A stretch of DNA of 64,000 bases from Methanorbis rubei (GCF_032714495.1 NZ_JAWDKB010000002.1:237552-301551); one strand, 5' to 3'; positions 17,934 through 27,325 are shown, numbered from the stretch's first letter. The notes: a model not told the origin generated them from the sequence alone. A program made the numbers and translations.

Positions 17934-19151
17934 ATGATAAAAAAATACCAGACAACAATACTTCTCCTTCTCTTTCTTGCAGTTGCCGCTCTGATACCCG
18001 CAGTCTCTGCGAGCGATCTGACCCTGTCAGGTCCGTCCAGCATTATTGCTGGGAATGACTTCACACTCTCGATTGCCGGCGGCAACCCGCTTGGGACGGT
18101 GACCCTTTCGATGACCTCGGGCGACAGGCCTGACTTGAAACTTCTTGCGGGTCAGGTGGGTGTGTCAGGCTCGGCAGCTTCTGCAAGCGTGGTGCTGGAC
18201 GCGTCCGGTCGTGCCCGTGTTGAGTACACCACCCAGTCCGGCGGCGAGGAGTCCACCTGCCACTTCTCTGTGTCTGATGGTTCGAGTTCTGATTCAACGT
18301 CCGTGAAGATAACCCGCGGCACCGTTAGTGCAACCGTTGTGGCAACGAAGAGGCCGACATCTGCATCCAACACGTATCCGATCGGTTCAGAGATCACGCT
18401 CTCGGGAGCAGCTCCCGGAACGAGTAAGGTGTATCTGTTTATGACCGGCCCGAACCTTCCGGCTGGCGGTGTGAAACTTTCGAACCCTTCAGTCGCCTCA
18501 GTGACCGGCGAACCCGACACGTTTGACTCGCGGCCGGTGAACAACAACATGTGGACCTACAAGTGGCAGACCTCAGGCCAGCTTGACCCCGGGACCTACA
18601 CGATTTACGCAGTAGACCGTCCGGCGAACAGATATTCATTATCTGACGCAAGCTACTCAACCTACTCGGTCACCCTTACCCGTCCGGGAATGACCGCGGG
18701 AGTCTACGGTGGTATTCCTGAAACTTCCACGCCCGAGGCAACCGCTGTCCCGACCGAACCGGTTGCAACCGCCTCACCAGAGCCGATCGAGACTCCGGTG
18801 CCAAGCGTCTGGGATCAGATTGCATCATGGTTCTCAGGTCTCTTCCGTGCCTCGGCAGCTGAGCCGGTCGGCTATGTCCTGAAGGATGGAGTGATTACTA
18901 TCTCAGGCGAGACCATCTTCTCAACCGAGAAGGAACTCGCCATATCGATTGAGCCGTACTTCACCGCAGCTCCGAAGGGTTCTGCTGAACTCTCAGAATG
19001 GTCGGGAGTCGTGCCGGTCGTTGTCGGTACTGGAGGCGTCAACGTCTGGTCAGCAACCGCTGCGGTTTCTACGGGCAATTACATCGTGACGGTCGAGCCG
19101 ATTGGCGGCGGTCAGACGATGAGCTGGGAAATCACGGTTGTTGATGCGTAA
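17934..19151 (+). CDS. secreted surface protein, S-layer-like modules
   Basis: 405 residues from MIKKYQTTILLLL, with a signal peptide ending near SASDLTL. Beta-rich modules follow (DLTLSGPSSIIAGNDF and ITISGETIFSTEKELA), separated by a Thr/Pro-rich linker near residues 265-290. These modules resemble those in the surface proteins at 38.9-43.2 kb. No C-terminal membrane anchor is visible, unlike those proteins, so it may be released or bound to others. ACTATATCC before the gene is a likely TATA box. An upstream in-frame start at 17856 lies inside the preceding gene and was rejected. Confidence 0.8.
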   Translation: MIKKYQTTILLLLFLAVAALIPAVSASDLTLSGPSSIIAGNDFTLSIAGGNPLGTVTLSMTSGDRPDLKLLAGQVGVSGSAASASVVLDASGRARVEYTTQSGGEESTCHFSVSDGSSSDSTSVKITRGTVSATVVATKRPTSASNTYPIGSEITLSGAAPGTSKVYLFMTGPNLPAGGVKLSNPSVASVTGEPDTFDSRPVNNNMWTYKWQTSGQLDPGTYTIYAVDRPANRYSLSDASYSTYSVTLTRPGMTAGVYGGIPETSTPEATAVPTEPVATASPEPIETPVPSVWDQIASWFSGLFRASAAEPVGYVLKDGVITISGETIFSTEKELAISIEPYFTAAPKGSAELSEWSGVVPVVVGTGGVNVWSATAAVSTGNYIVTVEPIGGGQTMSWEITVVDA

Positions 19152-19162
19152 ATTATTTTTTT

Positions 19163-19365
19163 TAAAACGCGAATAGCGCGAGTCGCATGCCTTCGGCCTG
19201 CTCACCGCTTCGCGGAATAAAAAAATCGCCAATGGCGATTTTTCAAAAAGAAATTTTTTTAATTTTTTCTGAGCGGACTGATCAATCTAAAATAAATTAT
19301 TTTACTATTTTTTTTCAAAAATCGCCATTGGCGATTTTTTTATTCGCACTATTCGCGTTTCAAAA
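19163..19365. repeat. Family B element, copy 4, with module C
   Basis: Left end AAAACGCGAATAGCGCG is followed by module C (GCATGCCTTCGGCCTG and CTCACCGCTTCGCGGA), then the palindrome ATCGCCAATGGCGAT. The right arm has ATCGCCATTGGCGAT and ends CTATTCGCGTTTC. The centre shares ATCAATCTAAAATAAATTAT with the copy at 27109. Confidence 0.88.
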
Positions 19366-19391
19366 ATCACATCCCGTAATTTCTAAAAAAA

Positions 19392-20786
19392 TTATTTTTT
19401 ATTTTTCGGTCGGCTTTTACCGGTCCACATCGGTTTTTTCCCGTACTTTTCCTTCAGCGCCGCAAGTTTGTCAGGAACTTTTGGCCCTGCGACTCCCACA
19501 ATCATCCGCGTGAAACTTTCCGGTCCCATCAGCAGATTGTAGGCCTTCTGATCTTTGTTGAACCTCACCAGCACCGAATCGATCGCAACAACCGAACCGT
19601 ACGGTGCGGAGAGCAGTGCTTCGTGCTCAGGATTCCGGTGATGCGCAGGCAGTGCGACGTAGGTTGGGACATCGCCGGTTCCGTCGCAGACGAGATACAG
19701 ATAATTTTTTGCGTCCCCGATGTCAGCAGACATCACGGACACGGTCACGTGAATGCGTTTGCCCAGATGTTTCTTCAGTTGCGAAAGTCTCGCACGCTTC
19801 GCTGCCGCAGGAACACGGTAGCCGCATCTGCGGTGACCGTCTTTCCGAAGAATCGCGTAGGAAAATTTCACGTCCGTGTTTACGAACCGGTACTTCTCCT
19901 CACCCTCGCCGAGCGCCAGCATCAGCTTTGTTGCTTTGATATCCTCATACGTTACAAACGTCCAACAGGGAGACACACTGCAGTGAACCCCGCGGATGTC
20001 ATTGCACGGCGCATAGAGAGTAAGCCCGCGCTGCTTCAGAGTGCGTGAGAGATTTCGAAGCATCGTTGCGTTCGAAAGATCTGCAGGTTCAAGCAGGATC
20101 AGATTTCCGTCTGCGGAAAGATGTTCAGAAAGCCGCATCATAATCTCTGCACGCTTCTCATCATCAACCGCCAGCTCATTTACCATGTTCGAGCAGACGA
20201 TCAGATCGAACTCGCCTTCAGGAATGTTTTCCGTGATGTCTGCGGCGATTGGTTTGTGTGCCGTTACATGGCTGCCGGTTTTTTTCACAAACTCCGGCAC
20301 CACATGTAAGTACGCCTCGCGGTGAATCTCGGACCGTTCAAGGGCGGTGACCTCTGCGGTCATCCCCTCGCACTGATCCAGCACGCGTGCGATTGCGACT
20401 GTGACCGTTCCGGGTCCCGCGCCAACATCCAGAACTCTGATGTGATCGCGAATGAGTCCGTCGCGAATCAGTCTGACGAAAAACTCCGTGAACTCTGCAA
20501 CGTATCCGGGCATCTGGTATGCCATGTAGGCGAGGACACTGTACCCGCCTTTGTACTGCACAACGCGGCGTTCGCCCTCCTTCCAGTACGAATCCTTCTG
20601 GGAGCTGACCGCATGACGGATTTTTTCGAGAACCGTCTCATCCCTCCATGGCTTTCCGGAGACCTTCTCTATGTACGAAAGTGTCAGAGCATCCAGCCGT
20701 TGATCAGTTCCGCGGTTTTTGATCAGATTGTCGAGCCGCTTCTCCTCCGCTTCCGTGAGAGCGTGCCGCTTTGGTAATGAATCCAT
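19392..20786 (-). CDS. Rsm22-like SAM-dependent methyltransferase
   Basis: 464 residues. The SAM-binding motif is RVLDVGAGPGTVTVAIA near residue 118, and DLIVCSNMVNELA follows. This layout, with the long C-terminal part containing several cysteines (CNDIRGVHCSVSPC) and HRRCGYRVP, matches the Rsm22 family, which in mitochondria is linked to the small ribosomal subunit. The C-terminal 100 residues look like an added nucleic-acid-binding domain with a lysine-rich tail. It is first in a run of - strand genes whose order is Rsm22 after ZPR1 and SepF. Confidence 0.82.
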   Translation of the reverse strand: MDSLPKRHALTEAEEKRLDNLIKNRGTDQRLDALTLSYIEKVSGKPWRDETVLEKIRHAVSSQKDSYWKEGERRVVQYKGGYSVLAYMAYQMPGYVAEFTEFFVRLIRDGLIRDHIRVLDVGAGPGTVTVAIARVLDQCEGMTAEVTALERSEIHREAYLHVVPEFVKKTGSHVTAHKPIAADITENIPEGEFDLIVCSNMVNELAVDDEKRAEIMMRLSEHLSADGNLILLEPADLSNATMLRNLSRTLKQRGLTLYAPCNDIRGVHCSVSPCWTFVTYEDIKATKLMLALGEGEEKYRFVNTDVKFSYAILRKDGHRRCGYRVPAAAKRARLSQLKKHLGKRIHVTVSVMSADIGDAKNYLYLVCDGTGDVPTYVALPAHHRNPEHEALLSAPYGSVVAIDSVLVRFNKDQKAYNLLMGPESFTRMIVGVAGPKVPDKLAALKEKYGKKPMWTGKSRPKNKK

Positions 20787-20801
20787 AAATCAGAAAAGAG
20801 T

Positions 20802-21356
20802 TTATGCCAGCGGATGAATCGTACATCCGTCCGGCTCGGCCTCCACGTCAAGTTTCGTCCGCACTGCCTTTGATGAGACAATCCCGGAGTTTCCAGACGG
20901 ATCACTAATGATCACCGTCACGGGAATCTCTGACTTTCTTGCCTGTTCAATATGTTCCAGCAACTCAATCGCGTTCCTCGTCTCCTCTCCTTCGCAGGAA
21001 AGAAGTGCACGCCGCACAGCGTCTTCCGCACGAAGGAGAATGCCTTCGATGTTGGAGACAAATCCGCTGCATGCAGGACCCGGACGGATGTTGATGCCGA
21101 ACTCAGGGATATCGATCTCGCCCTGCATACTGCGGACGACGCGTGCATTCAGATCATCGGGTGTTTCCACCTTCATCTCCCAGCGGCACGGCTCGCGATC
21201 ATTGAGCACCATCGTGTCGGTGACGCGGAAACCGCAGTCTGGACAGACACCGCTCAGCAGAAGAATATCGGAAAAATAGGGAATGTTTTCCGTATCATAA
21301 ATATATTCGATATCCTTGCCGCAATCAGGGCAGGGGCCTGGAACAACCTGACGCAT
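20802..21356 (-). CDS. ZPR1-type zinc finger protein
   Basis: 184 residues. One zinc finger of the C4 type (CPDCGKDI...CPDCGFRV) near the N-terminus, then the ZPR1 domain with SMQGEIDIPEFGINI and PGPACSGFVSNIEGIL. In eukaryotes ZPR1 binds eEF1A; archaeal single-domain homologues are thought to have a related role. Its start lies six bases from the stop of the SepF gene on the same strand, so the genes may be one transcript. Confidence 0.9.
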   Translation of the reverse strand: MRQVVPGPCPDCGKDIEYIYDTENIPYFSDILLLSGVCPDCGFRVTDTMVLNDREPCRWEMKVETPDDLNARVVRSMQGEIDIPEFGINIRPGPACSGFVSNIEGILLRAEDAVRRALLSCEGEETRNAIELLEHIEQARKSEIPVTVIISDPSGNSGIVSSKAVRTKLDVEAEPDGCTIHPLA

Positions 21357-21362
21357 CGGGGT

Positions 21363-21737
21363 TTACATGCCTCCGATCTTCTCGCGGGAGATGCGAACGC
21401 CGGTCGGGGTGATGATGACATAGCGCTGGTCGCCAAGACCAATGATGTCGCCGTTCACGTCTTTGGAAACGGCACGGAGATCACCCATCACGCGGTCGAA
21501 CATGATCTTGTCGAGTTTGAGTTTGGTGATGTCAACGATGACGATATTGTTATTGTAGACCTCGTCCTTGACACGCGGACAGTCTTTGATGTCAGCAATG
21601 GTTGCAACTTTTACATACATGACTGCCGGTTCGTCAGCGCCTGCGACTCCTTCGTAGGAGGCAAGGTCTAACTTCATGTAGTCATCTTCGGAAGGGGTGT
21701 CCTTCTTTGATCCGAAAACTCCGTCAAGAAATCCCAT
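21363..21737 (-). CDS. sepF: SepF-like cell division protein
   Basis: 124 residues. The N-terminus MGFLDGVFGSKK is a short amphipathic membrane-targeting helix as in archaeal SepF, and the C-terminal domain (YVKVATIADIKDCPRVKDEV, VIVDITKLKLDK, DFVMGDLRAV-like RVMGDLRA) matches the SepF core. In archaea SepF anchors FtsZ at mid-cell. No ftsZ gene lies in this window. Confidence 0.88.
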   Translation of the reverse strand: MGFLDGVFGSKKDTPSEDDYMKLDLASYEGVAGADEPAVMYVKVATIADIKDCPRVKDEVYNNNIVIVDITKLKLDKIMFDRVMGDLRAVSKDVNGDIIGLGDQRYVIITPTGVRISREKIGGM

Positions 21738-21787
21738 ATGAAAAATAGTTTATTTGTTGTTTATTTAATGCTTTGTATGCCTGCGAC

Positions 21788-22285
21788 TCAGAGTTCAAGA
21801 TTCCAGAGTTCATCACCGATGTAATGCAGGTTCTTTGCGGCCTTGCCTTTCTCCAGCGCAATGATTCCTGCGGCATCGTAGAGGGGAATGACCACCGCAA
21901 GAGGTTTTCCGTGACTTTCATCCACGACGAGCGCAGGAAGTCCGGCACGGACATCGTCGGTGACCGAAACGACGCCCGGCCGCATGACGTCAGCGCCGTT
22001 GATCATGTACGGGACCGCGCCCATGTCAACAGAGATGCGTCTGCCGGAGAAGGGTCTGAGGACTGCACCGCGGAGGGTCGGGAACGCCCACTCCTCCTGT
22101 TCCATGACAAGCGGCTTCTTGTCGATGATATAGATGTTGAACTTGGACGCAGTCTCGGCAATCTCAATCATGGGGGCGTTGTAAAGCGCGGCATCTTCGC
22201 CGATACTTTCGCCGAGTTTTTTCATGAGTGATGAGAGCTGGCTCTTTTTTATTGCGTGACGTTTTTTGATCGTGAGTTCTACCAT
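21788..22285 (-). CDS. PUA-domain RNA-binding protein (MCT-1/Tma20-like)
   Basis: 165 residues. The N-terminal part (VELTIKKRHAIKKSQL) and the C-terminal PUA domain (SVDMGAVPYMINGADVMRPG, and PALVVDES) match the archaeal COG2016 family related to eukaryotic MCT-1/Tma20, which acts in ribosome recycling and initiation. It probably binds tRNA or rRNA. It is upstream of SepF on the same strand with 50 bases between. Confidence 0.87.
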   Translation of the reverse strand: MVELTIKKRHAIKKSQLSSLMKKLGESIGEDAALYNAPMIEIAETASKFNIYIIDKKPLVMEQEEWAFPTLRGAVLRPFSGRRISVDMGAVPYMINGADVMRPGVVSVTDDVRAGLPALVVDESHGKPLAVVIPLYDAAGIIALEKGKAAKNLHYIGDELWNLEL

Positions 22286-22355
22286 TTCTGCATATCTGTT
22301 TTGTCACGGAAAATTATAATGCTTCAGTTCTTCGTAGTGTTTTGTCTCTAATCAT

Positions 22356-22553
22356 GCTCCGCCCACGGAACACACTGAACACGCGGAATAGGCACGAAAA
22401 AACATCACGGAGCAGACGTGAAAAATCACGGAAGACGAAAACAATTCAATCCCGTGCTGTTCATGTCTGCTCCGTGATGTTGAAATATTCTGTGTGTTCC
22501 CGCGAAGCGGTAAGCAGGCCGAAGGCATGCGTTCCGTTTTTCCATGGGCGACT
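22356..22553. repeat. Family A element, copy 4, with module C in the right arm
   Basis: Left arm GCTCCGCCCACGGAACACAC...AGCAGACGTG; right arm ATGTCTGCTCCGTGATG, then module C (CCGCGAAGCGGTAAGCAGG and CCGAAGGCATGCG) inserted before TTCCGTTTTTCCATGGGCG. The module interrupts the arm at the same point as in the copy at 36619. Confidence 0.87.
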
Positions 22554-22603
22554 TAACAATCACTCCTATATTACCAAAAAGTTGATCTCTTCTCAGCGTG
22601 ATA

Positions 22604-23035
22604 ATGAAAATAATGAATGATGCGTTGAGCTGCCGGACGATTGGTGTTGTCAGATCACCGTTCAAAGAGAAGGGCGACGCTCCGAGTCAGGGACGTCACA
22701 CTGATGAGATAAGCATGATCGAGATAGCCCCCGAGTACCGTGACGGACTTGACGGCATTGCCGCGGGAGATGATCTCTTCATTCTCTGCTGGTTTGATCG
22801 GTCCGATCGAACGATTCTGAAGACCCGTAAACGAGGGGAGAACGAAGGCCCGCTTCGCGGCGTGTTTTCCACCCGCTCTCCTGCACGCCCCAATCCGATC
22901 GCGCTAACGCTCGTCAAACTTGTGGAAATATCCGGCGGCACACTTCGGGTTCGTGGGCTTGAAGCGTTAGACGGCACGCCGGTTATTGACATCAAACCTT
23001 ACTCAGCAGGAATCGATACGCCGCGTGAGTCGTGA
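22604..23035 (+). CDS. trmO: TrmO/TsaA-type tRNA adenine-37 methyltransferase
   Basis: 143 residues from MKIMNDALSCRTIG. IGVVRSPFKEKGDAPSQ, DLFILCWFDRSDR and GVFSTRSPARPNPIALT are the conserved TsaA/TrmO motifs. The bacterial enzyme methylates N6 of t6A37 in tRNA using SAM. The start could also be the ATG at 22613; a TATA-like CTATATTA near 22566 would place the transcript start a few bases before either. The family's usual length is 140-240 residues, so this is a short single-domain form. Confidence 0.87.
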   Translation: MKIMNDALSCRTIGVVRSPFKEKGDAPSQGRHTDEISMIEIAPEYRDGLDGIAAGDDLFILCWFDRSDRTILKTRKRGENEGPLRGVFSTRSPARPNPIALTLVKLVEISGGTLRVRGLEALDGTPVIDIKPYSAGIDTPRES

Positions 23036-23096
23036 TCGTATCCCCCCGGCTTTCCGCGGACTGAAATACAATCAATGACAAACATTGGTTATCAGC

Positions 23097-23476
<380 letters not shown>

Positions 23477-23496
23477 ACTTGAGGTGAATTACAACA

Positions 23497-23670
23497 ATGA
23501 CAAAAGGCACGCCATCAATGGGTCTGCGGAACAAGCACTCCCACATCATCTGCCGCCGCTGCGGAAAACAGTCCTTCCACGCCCGGCACGGTGTTTGTTC
23601 CTCGTGCGGATTTGGCAAGAGCGCTAAGATCCGCGGGTACAGCTGGACGAAAAAAGCAGCAGATAACTAA
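23497..23670 (+). CDS. rpl37e: 50S ribosomal protein L37e
   Basis: 57 residues: [13 protein letters not shown], then [13 protein letters not shown] and [18 protein letters not shown]. The two CxxC pairs bind one zinc. This gene is too short for usual length cut-offs but is unmistakable. A GAGGTGA ribosome-binding site precedes it by nine bases, 20 bases after the LSm stop. Confidence 0.95.
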   Translation: MTKGTPSMGLRNKHSHIICRRCGKQSFHARHGVCSSCGFGKSAKIRGYSWTKKAADN

Positions 23671-23682
23671 AAAGGTTGTTGT

Positions 23683-25083
23683 ATGAGTGGTATTGCCGGC
23701 ATCGTCGATTCTCGCGGTGTCGCCTACCCCCTATATTATGCTCTGCATGCCCTCCAGCATCGAGGCCAGGAGGCAGCAGGCATATCTACTTTTGACGGGA
23801 AGGACTTGTCTTTGTACAAGGGTCCCGGACAACTTTCCGAAGTGTTTAACGAGTCTATTCTGGCGAAACTATCTGGCAATGTCGGAATCGGTCAGGTTCT
23901 GTACACACAGAAGGCTCATCGCGGGAGACCGGAAAATATCCAGCCGCTGAAATTTTCTTTTCAGGGTCATGTGCTGTCGATTACGGTAAGCGCTGCGCTG
24001 GTGCAGGACAACCGCGAGGCTCTTCGGACTGAGTATGAGGGGAAGGGACACATCTTTTCGACGACCACTAACGCTGAGCTGATTGCAGCGATGATCGCTC
24101 ATGAGCTCATTTCTGGAAAGAATGCAGAGGACTCGTTTGTCAATGCGATCCGGCGGCTGAAAGGAGCCTACGCCGGTGTTGCAATTCTTGACGGTGTTTT
24201 GTACGCGTTCCGTGATCCTCTCGGAACCAAACCGCTCTGTCTTGGCGAGTTTGCCACCGGCTACATCGTTGCCTCGGAAAGTGTTGCGATCGATACACTT
24301 TCCGGAGATTTCATCCGCGATGTTGTGCCCGGAGAACTTGTCATTGTGACCGAGGAAGGCGTTTCCGCCCGTCAGGTGCTCAAAGCTGATCATCATGCGT
24401 TCTGTGTATTTGAGTATGTCTACACTGCACGACCCGACTCGGTTATCGATGGTGTTCTGGTGTACGATGCCCGCAGAAAGATCGGTGAGAAACTTGCGAA
24501 GTATCCGGTCAAGGCTGATCTTGTCTCGCCGGTGCCGGACTCGGGCACGGCATTTGCCACAGGATTTGCTGATGTGTCCGGCATTCCGTACATGGAAGGT
24601 CTCTTGAAGAACCGGTATGTCGGACGAACGTTCATCATGCCGGCACAGAGTCTTCGCGAGAATGCGGTGCGGATGAAACTCAATCCGGTCCGCAGACATG
24701 TCGAGAACAAGTCTGTTGTTTTAGTGGATGACAGTATTGTCCGCGGCACCACATCGCTCAGGATCGTTGAGATGGTCCGTGACTTTGGTGCGAAAGAGGT
24801 CCATATGCGTATCGGCTCCACCCCGATTATTGCGCCCTGCTACTTCGGCGTGGACCTACCGACCCGCGATGAGCTGATTGCGAACGGTCGGAGCACTGAA
24901 GAAATCCGAAAGATGATTCATGCAACAACGCTTGAGTACGTCTCTGAAGAGGATCTTGTGGACTCCATCGGCATCCCGGGCGAGGACCTCTGCATGGCCT
25001 GTGCCTGCGGAAAGTATCCGCTTGAAATTCCGGGCGAACCCTGCTGTGCGTGCCGCAGGGTGTATCCGGCAGAAGATAACTGA
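23683..25083 (+). CDS. purF: PurF-like amidophosphoribosyltransferase with degenerate glutaminase domain
   Basis: 466 residues. The phosphoribosyltransferase domain is intact: VVLVDDSIVRGTTS binds PRPP, and the cysteines around HAFCVFEY, IAPCYFG and CMACACG suggest the Fe-S cluster is kept. The glutaminase domain is not: the nucleophile Cys after Met is Ser (MSGIAGIV), the oxyanion motif HNGN reads TVSAALV, the RY(S/T)T loop reads LYTQKA and the Asp near TSDTE is Asn (TTNAE). It therefore should not use glutamine. It is cotranscribed with LSm and L37e, 12 bases after L37e. The complete paralogue is at 46938. Confidence 0.9.
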   Translation: MSGIAGIVDSRGVAYPLYYALHALQHRGQEAAGISTFDGKDLSLYKGPGQLSEVFNESILAKLSGNVGIGQVLYTQKAHRGRPENIQPLKFSFQGHVLSITVSAALVQDNREALRTEYEGKGHIFSTTTNAELIAAMIAHELISGKNAEDSFVNAIRRLKGAYAGVAILDGVLYAFRDPLGTKPLCLGEFATGYIVASESVAIDTLSGDFIRDVVPGELVIVTEEGVSARQVLKADHHAFCVFEYVYTARPDSVIDGVLVYDARRKIGEKLAKYPVKADLVSPVPDSGTAFATGFADVSGIPYMEGLLKNRYVGRTFIMPAQSLRENAVRMKLNPVRRHVENKSVVLVDDSIVRGTTSLRIVEMVRDFGAKEVHMRIGSTPIIAPCYFGVDLPTRDELIANGRSTEEIRKMIHATTLEYVSEEDLVDSIGIPGEDLCMACACGKYPLEIPGEPCCACRRVYPAEDN

Positions 25084-25112
25084 CCGGTATTTTTGTCCGG
25101 TTTCCTATTTTT
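25083..25112 (+). terminator. terminator after the LSm-L37e-purF operon
   Basis: ACCGG and CCGGT pair around a T-rich loop and are followed by TTTCCTATTTTTT. The hairpin starts at the purF stop codon. Confidence 0.5.
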
Positions 25113-25325
25113 TCAGTACAATTGTAATTCCGCGAAAATATTTTGTCGATAGATGTGTGCTGGTGAAATGGGTTTTGTTTCGAGAAAAAAACACGGATAA
25201 TATTATGCCTGTATGATGTCGTGAAAGTATTTCCTCACGATTGTTTCTGGTATCACAAAAAATCATCATCACGGAATTCACAAGTAATGCGATATTCCAG
25301 TGATGTTTTCGTCTGCTTTGTGAGC

Positions 25326-25865
25326 TCAAAGTGCCGAACTTTTTTTCGGAAAAAATAGGGCTGACATATCGACTCCCTCATGTTCCAGCAACATCGCTTT
25401 TGTCCCGACACCACCGGCGTAGCCTGTCAAATTGCCGCTGGTTCCCACTACCCGATGACAGGGAATGATAATGGAGATTGGATTATGCCCCACCGCTCCA
25501 CCAACCGCCTGACTGGACATTCGTTCTTTTCCCAGCCTATTTGCCATTTTTTTGGCAATTTCTCCGTACGTGATCACCTCTCCATATGGAATTTCACACA
25601 AAATATCCCACACTTCCTGCCTGAATTCTCCGCCGTGAGGACGAAGGGACAGCTCCGAAACCAGAGGTTTCTCTCCGGAAAAATATCTGTCCAGCCATCT
25701 CTTCGTAGAGACAAAGATTGGGAGTTCATTCTTTTCCGTCATTTTATCGGGGATGGTATCGCCAAAATACTTTTGCCCCTCAATCCAAAGTCCCACAAGA
25801 TCTTCCCCGTCGCTGGCAAGGGTTAGTGTTCCGACTGGTGTCAGATGCTTTGTTGAATAGTACAT
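25326..25865 (-). CDS. ogt: methylated-DNA--protein-cysteine methyltransferase (copy 2)
   Basis: 179 residues from MYYSTKHLTPVGTL, with the suicide cysteine in IIIPCHRVVG (Cys136) and the helix SQAVGGAVGHNPIS before it. It is longer than the copy at 1513 by a short insertion (KKMANRLGKERMSSQ) and a C-terminal extension. The ribosome-binding site GAGGAAA five bases before the ATG fixes the start at 25865 rather than an in-frame ATG at 25892. The two copies differ enough to suggest an old duplication or separate acquisition; both keep the active site. Confidence 0.92.
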   Translation of the reverse strand: MYYSTKHLTPVGTLTLASDGEDLVGLWIEGQKYFGDTIPDKMTEKNELPIFVSTKRWLDRYFSGEKPLVSELSLRPHGGEFRQEVWDILCEIPYGEVITYGEIAKKMANRLGKERMSSQAVGGAVGHNPISIIIPCHRVVGTSGNLTGYAGGVGTKAMLLEHEGVDMSALFFPKKSSAL

Positions 25866-26168
25866 AGTAATTTCCTCTATAAGATGTTTCAAAAACTCTC
25901 AGCGGCATAAATGTGCCACTGTCTTCGTGATGCGGTTATCTGAATTATTTCCTTGTGAGATGAAAAATGTGATGCTTTTTTTCTCTCCCACATCTGTTGC
26001 AAGAAACCTCTCGGTTCAACCAATAATTCGTGTAGCAATCTCTGTCAGGATCTCAATGTCGTGAATTTCCATGGTGGACCCAGTCTCCGTCTGGTTTAGG
26101 CAGGATGAATGATAGGCGCGAAAAACACGGTATCTTGATTACGGCACAACACCTTTCTACTTAGTATC
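25866..26168. other. 303-base gap without recognised gene
   Basis: No coding frame with family similarity, no tRNA fold and no family A or B arm. A 15-base direct repeat with one mismatch (GTATCTTGATTACGG at 26130-26144, GTATCATGATTACGG at 26164-26178) spans the cofD start codon. Confidence 0.5.
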
Positions 26169-27083
26169 ATGATTACGGTACTGTCCGGCGGAACCGGCAC
26201 ACCGAAACTCATCCGCGGACTCCGTCAGATTCTGCGTGACAACGAGATCACGGTCGTGGTCAACACGGCCGAAGATATGTGGATGTCGGGCCTCTACGTT
26301 TCGCCTGACATTGATACCGTGCAGTATCTTTTCTCCGGCCTTCTGAACACCGACTCGTGGTGGGGCATCAGGGGCGACTCGTTTGAGACGTTTCATGCGA
26401 TGGAAAAACTTGGCTACACCGAACCTCTCCCGCTCGGTGACAAGGATCGTGCGACCAATGTCTGCCGTGCCGAGTTCCTCAGGCAGGGGATGACGCTCAC
26501 CGAGGCAACGGAAAAAATTGCCAGAGGCTACGGGGTGCAGGCAGCGATTCTGCCGATGTCTGATCAGGAGGTGACAACCTACGTCAGAACCGAGGACGGT
26601 AGCCTCATGCATTATCAGGAGTACTGGGTTGGCAGGCGCGGTAATGTGCCGATCACCGAAATCGTCCGAAAGACTGCGGGCAACGCCCCGCTCACAGCAA
26701 CTCCTGAGGTCATCGCCGCAATTGAAAACAGCGACGGCGTTATCATCGGCCCGTCCAATCCGGTGACCAGCATCGGCCCGATTCTTGAGTGTGCGGGAGT
26801 GCGTGAAGCTCTCGCACCAAAGTTCACGATCGCTGTAAGTCCATTCATCGGCAACCGTCCGTTCAGCGGTCCGGCAGCCGCCCTCATGCGTGCGTGGGGA
26901 CATGAGCCAACCTCCTACGGCACATGGCAGGTCTACAAAGACTGCGTCAGCATGTTTATTCAGGACACCCGCGACACCGATATCGAAGTCCCGGGCGCTC
27001 ACCGGCTCGATACCATGATGACAAATGAAAAGAAGGCCGAGTCCCTTGCATGGGATTTGCTCTCATACTTCCCACGAAAATAA
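26169..27083 (+). CDS. cofD: 2-phospho-L-lactate transferase
   Basis: 304 residues. The N-terminus MITVLSGGTGTPKLIRGL and NTAEDMWMSGLYVSPDIDT are the CofD signatures, with IIGPSNPVTSIGPIL near residue 195. It joins the phospholactate part to the deazaflavin FO to give F420-0, the precursor of coenzyme F420 used by formate dehydrogenase and many methanogenesis enzymes. It stands alone, with a family B element after it. Confidence 0.94.
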   Translation: MITVLSGGTGTPKLIRGLRQILRDNEITVVVNTAEDMWMSGLYVSPDIDTVQYLFSGLLNTDSWWGIRGDSFETFHAMEKLGYTEPLPLGDKDRATNVCRAEFLRQGMTLTEATEKIARGYGVQAAILPMSDQEVTTYVRTEDGSLMHYQEYWVGRRGNVPITEIVRKTAGNAPLTATPEVIAAIENSDGVIIGPSNPVTSIGPILECAGVREALAPKFTIAVSPFIGNRPFSGPAAALMRAWGHEPTSYGTWQVYKDCVSMFIQDTRDTDIEVPGAHRLDTMMTNEKKAESLAWDLLSYFPRK

Positions 27084-27108
27084 ATTGATTCGATGCTGGA
27101 TGAGATCT

Positions 27109-27315
27109 TGAAACGCGAATCGCAGGCCGAAGGCATGCGATTTTTTATTCGCGTTTCAAAATTTCGTTTCAAAAAAAAGAATTTTTTTAAAATTTTTTCT
27201 TAGCGATCAGATCAATCTAAAATAAATTATTTTAGTAGTTTTCGAAAATCGCGATTGGCGATTTTTTATTCGCGCTATTCGTGCTATTCGTGTTTCAAAA
27301 TTTCGCGTTTCAAAA
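27109..27315. repeat. Family B element, copy 5, with module C
   Basis: Left end GAAACGCGAATCGCAGGCCG joins module C in reverse (AGGCCGAAGGCATGCG). The right side has GCGATTGGCGATTTTTTATT and CGCGCTATTCGTG, ending CGCGTTTC. The centre shares ATCAATCTAAAATAAATTAT with the copy at 19163. Confidence 0.85.
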
Positions 27316-27325
27316 AAAATATTTT

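Noticed and set aside
25252..25323. Possible degraded family A copy (ATCACGGAATTC and GTCTGCTTTGTG)
   Set aside because: Only two short pieces resemble the arms; could be chance, so not listed as a repeat.
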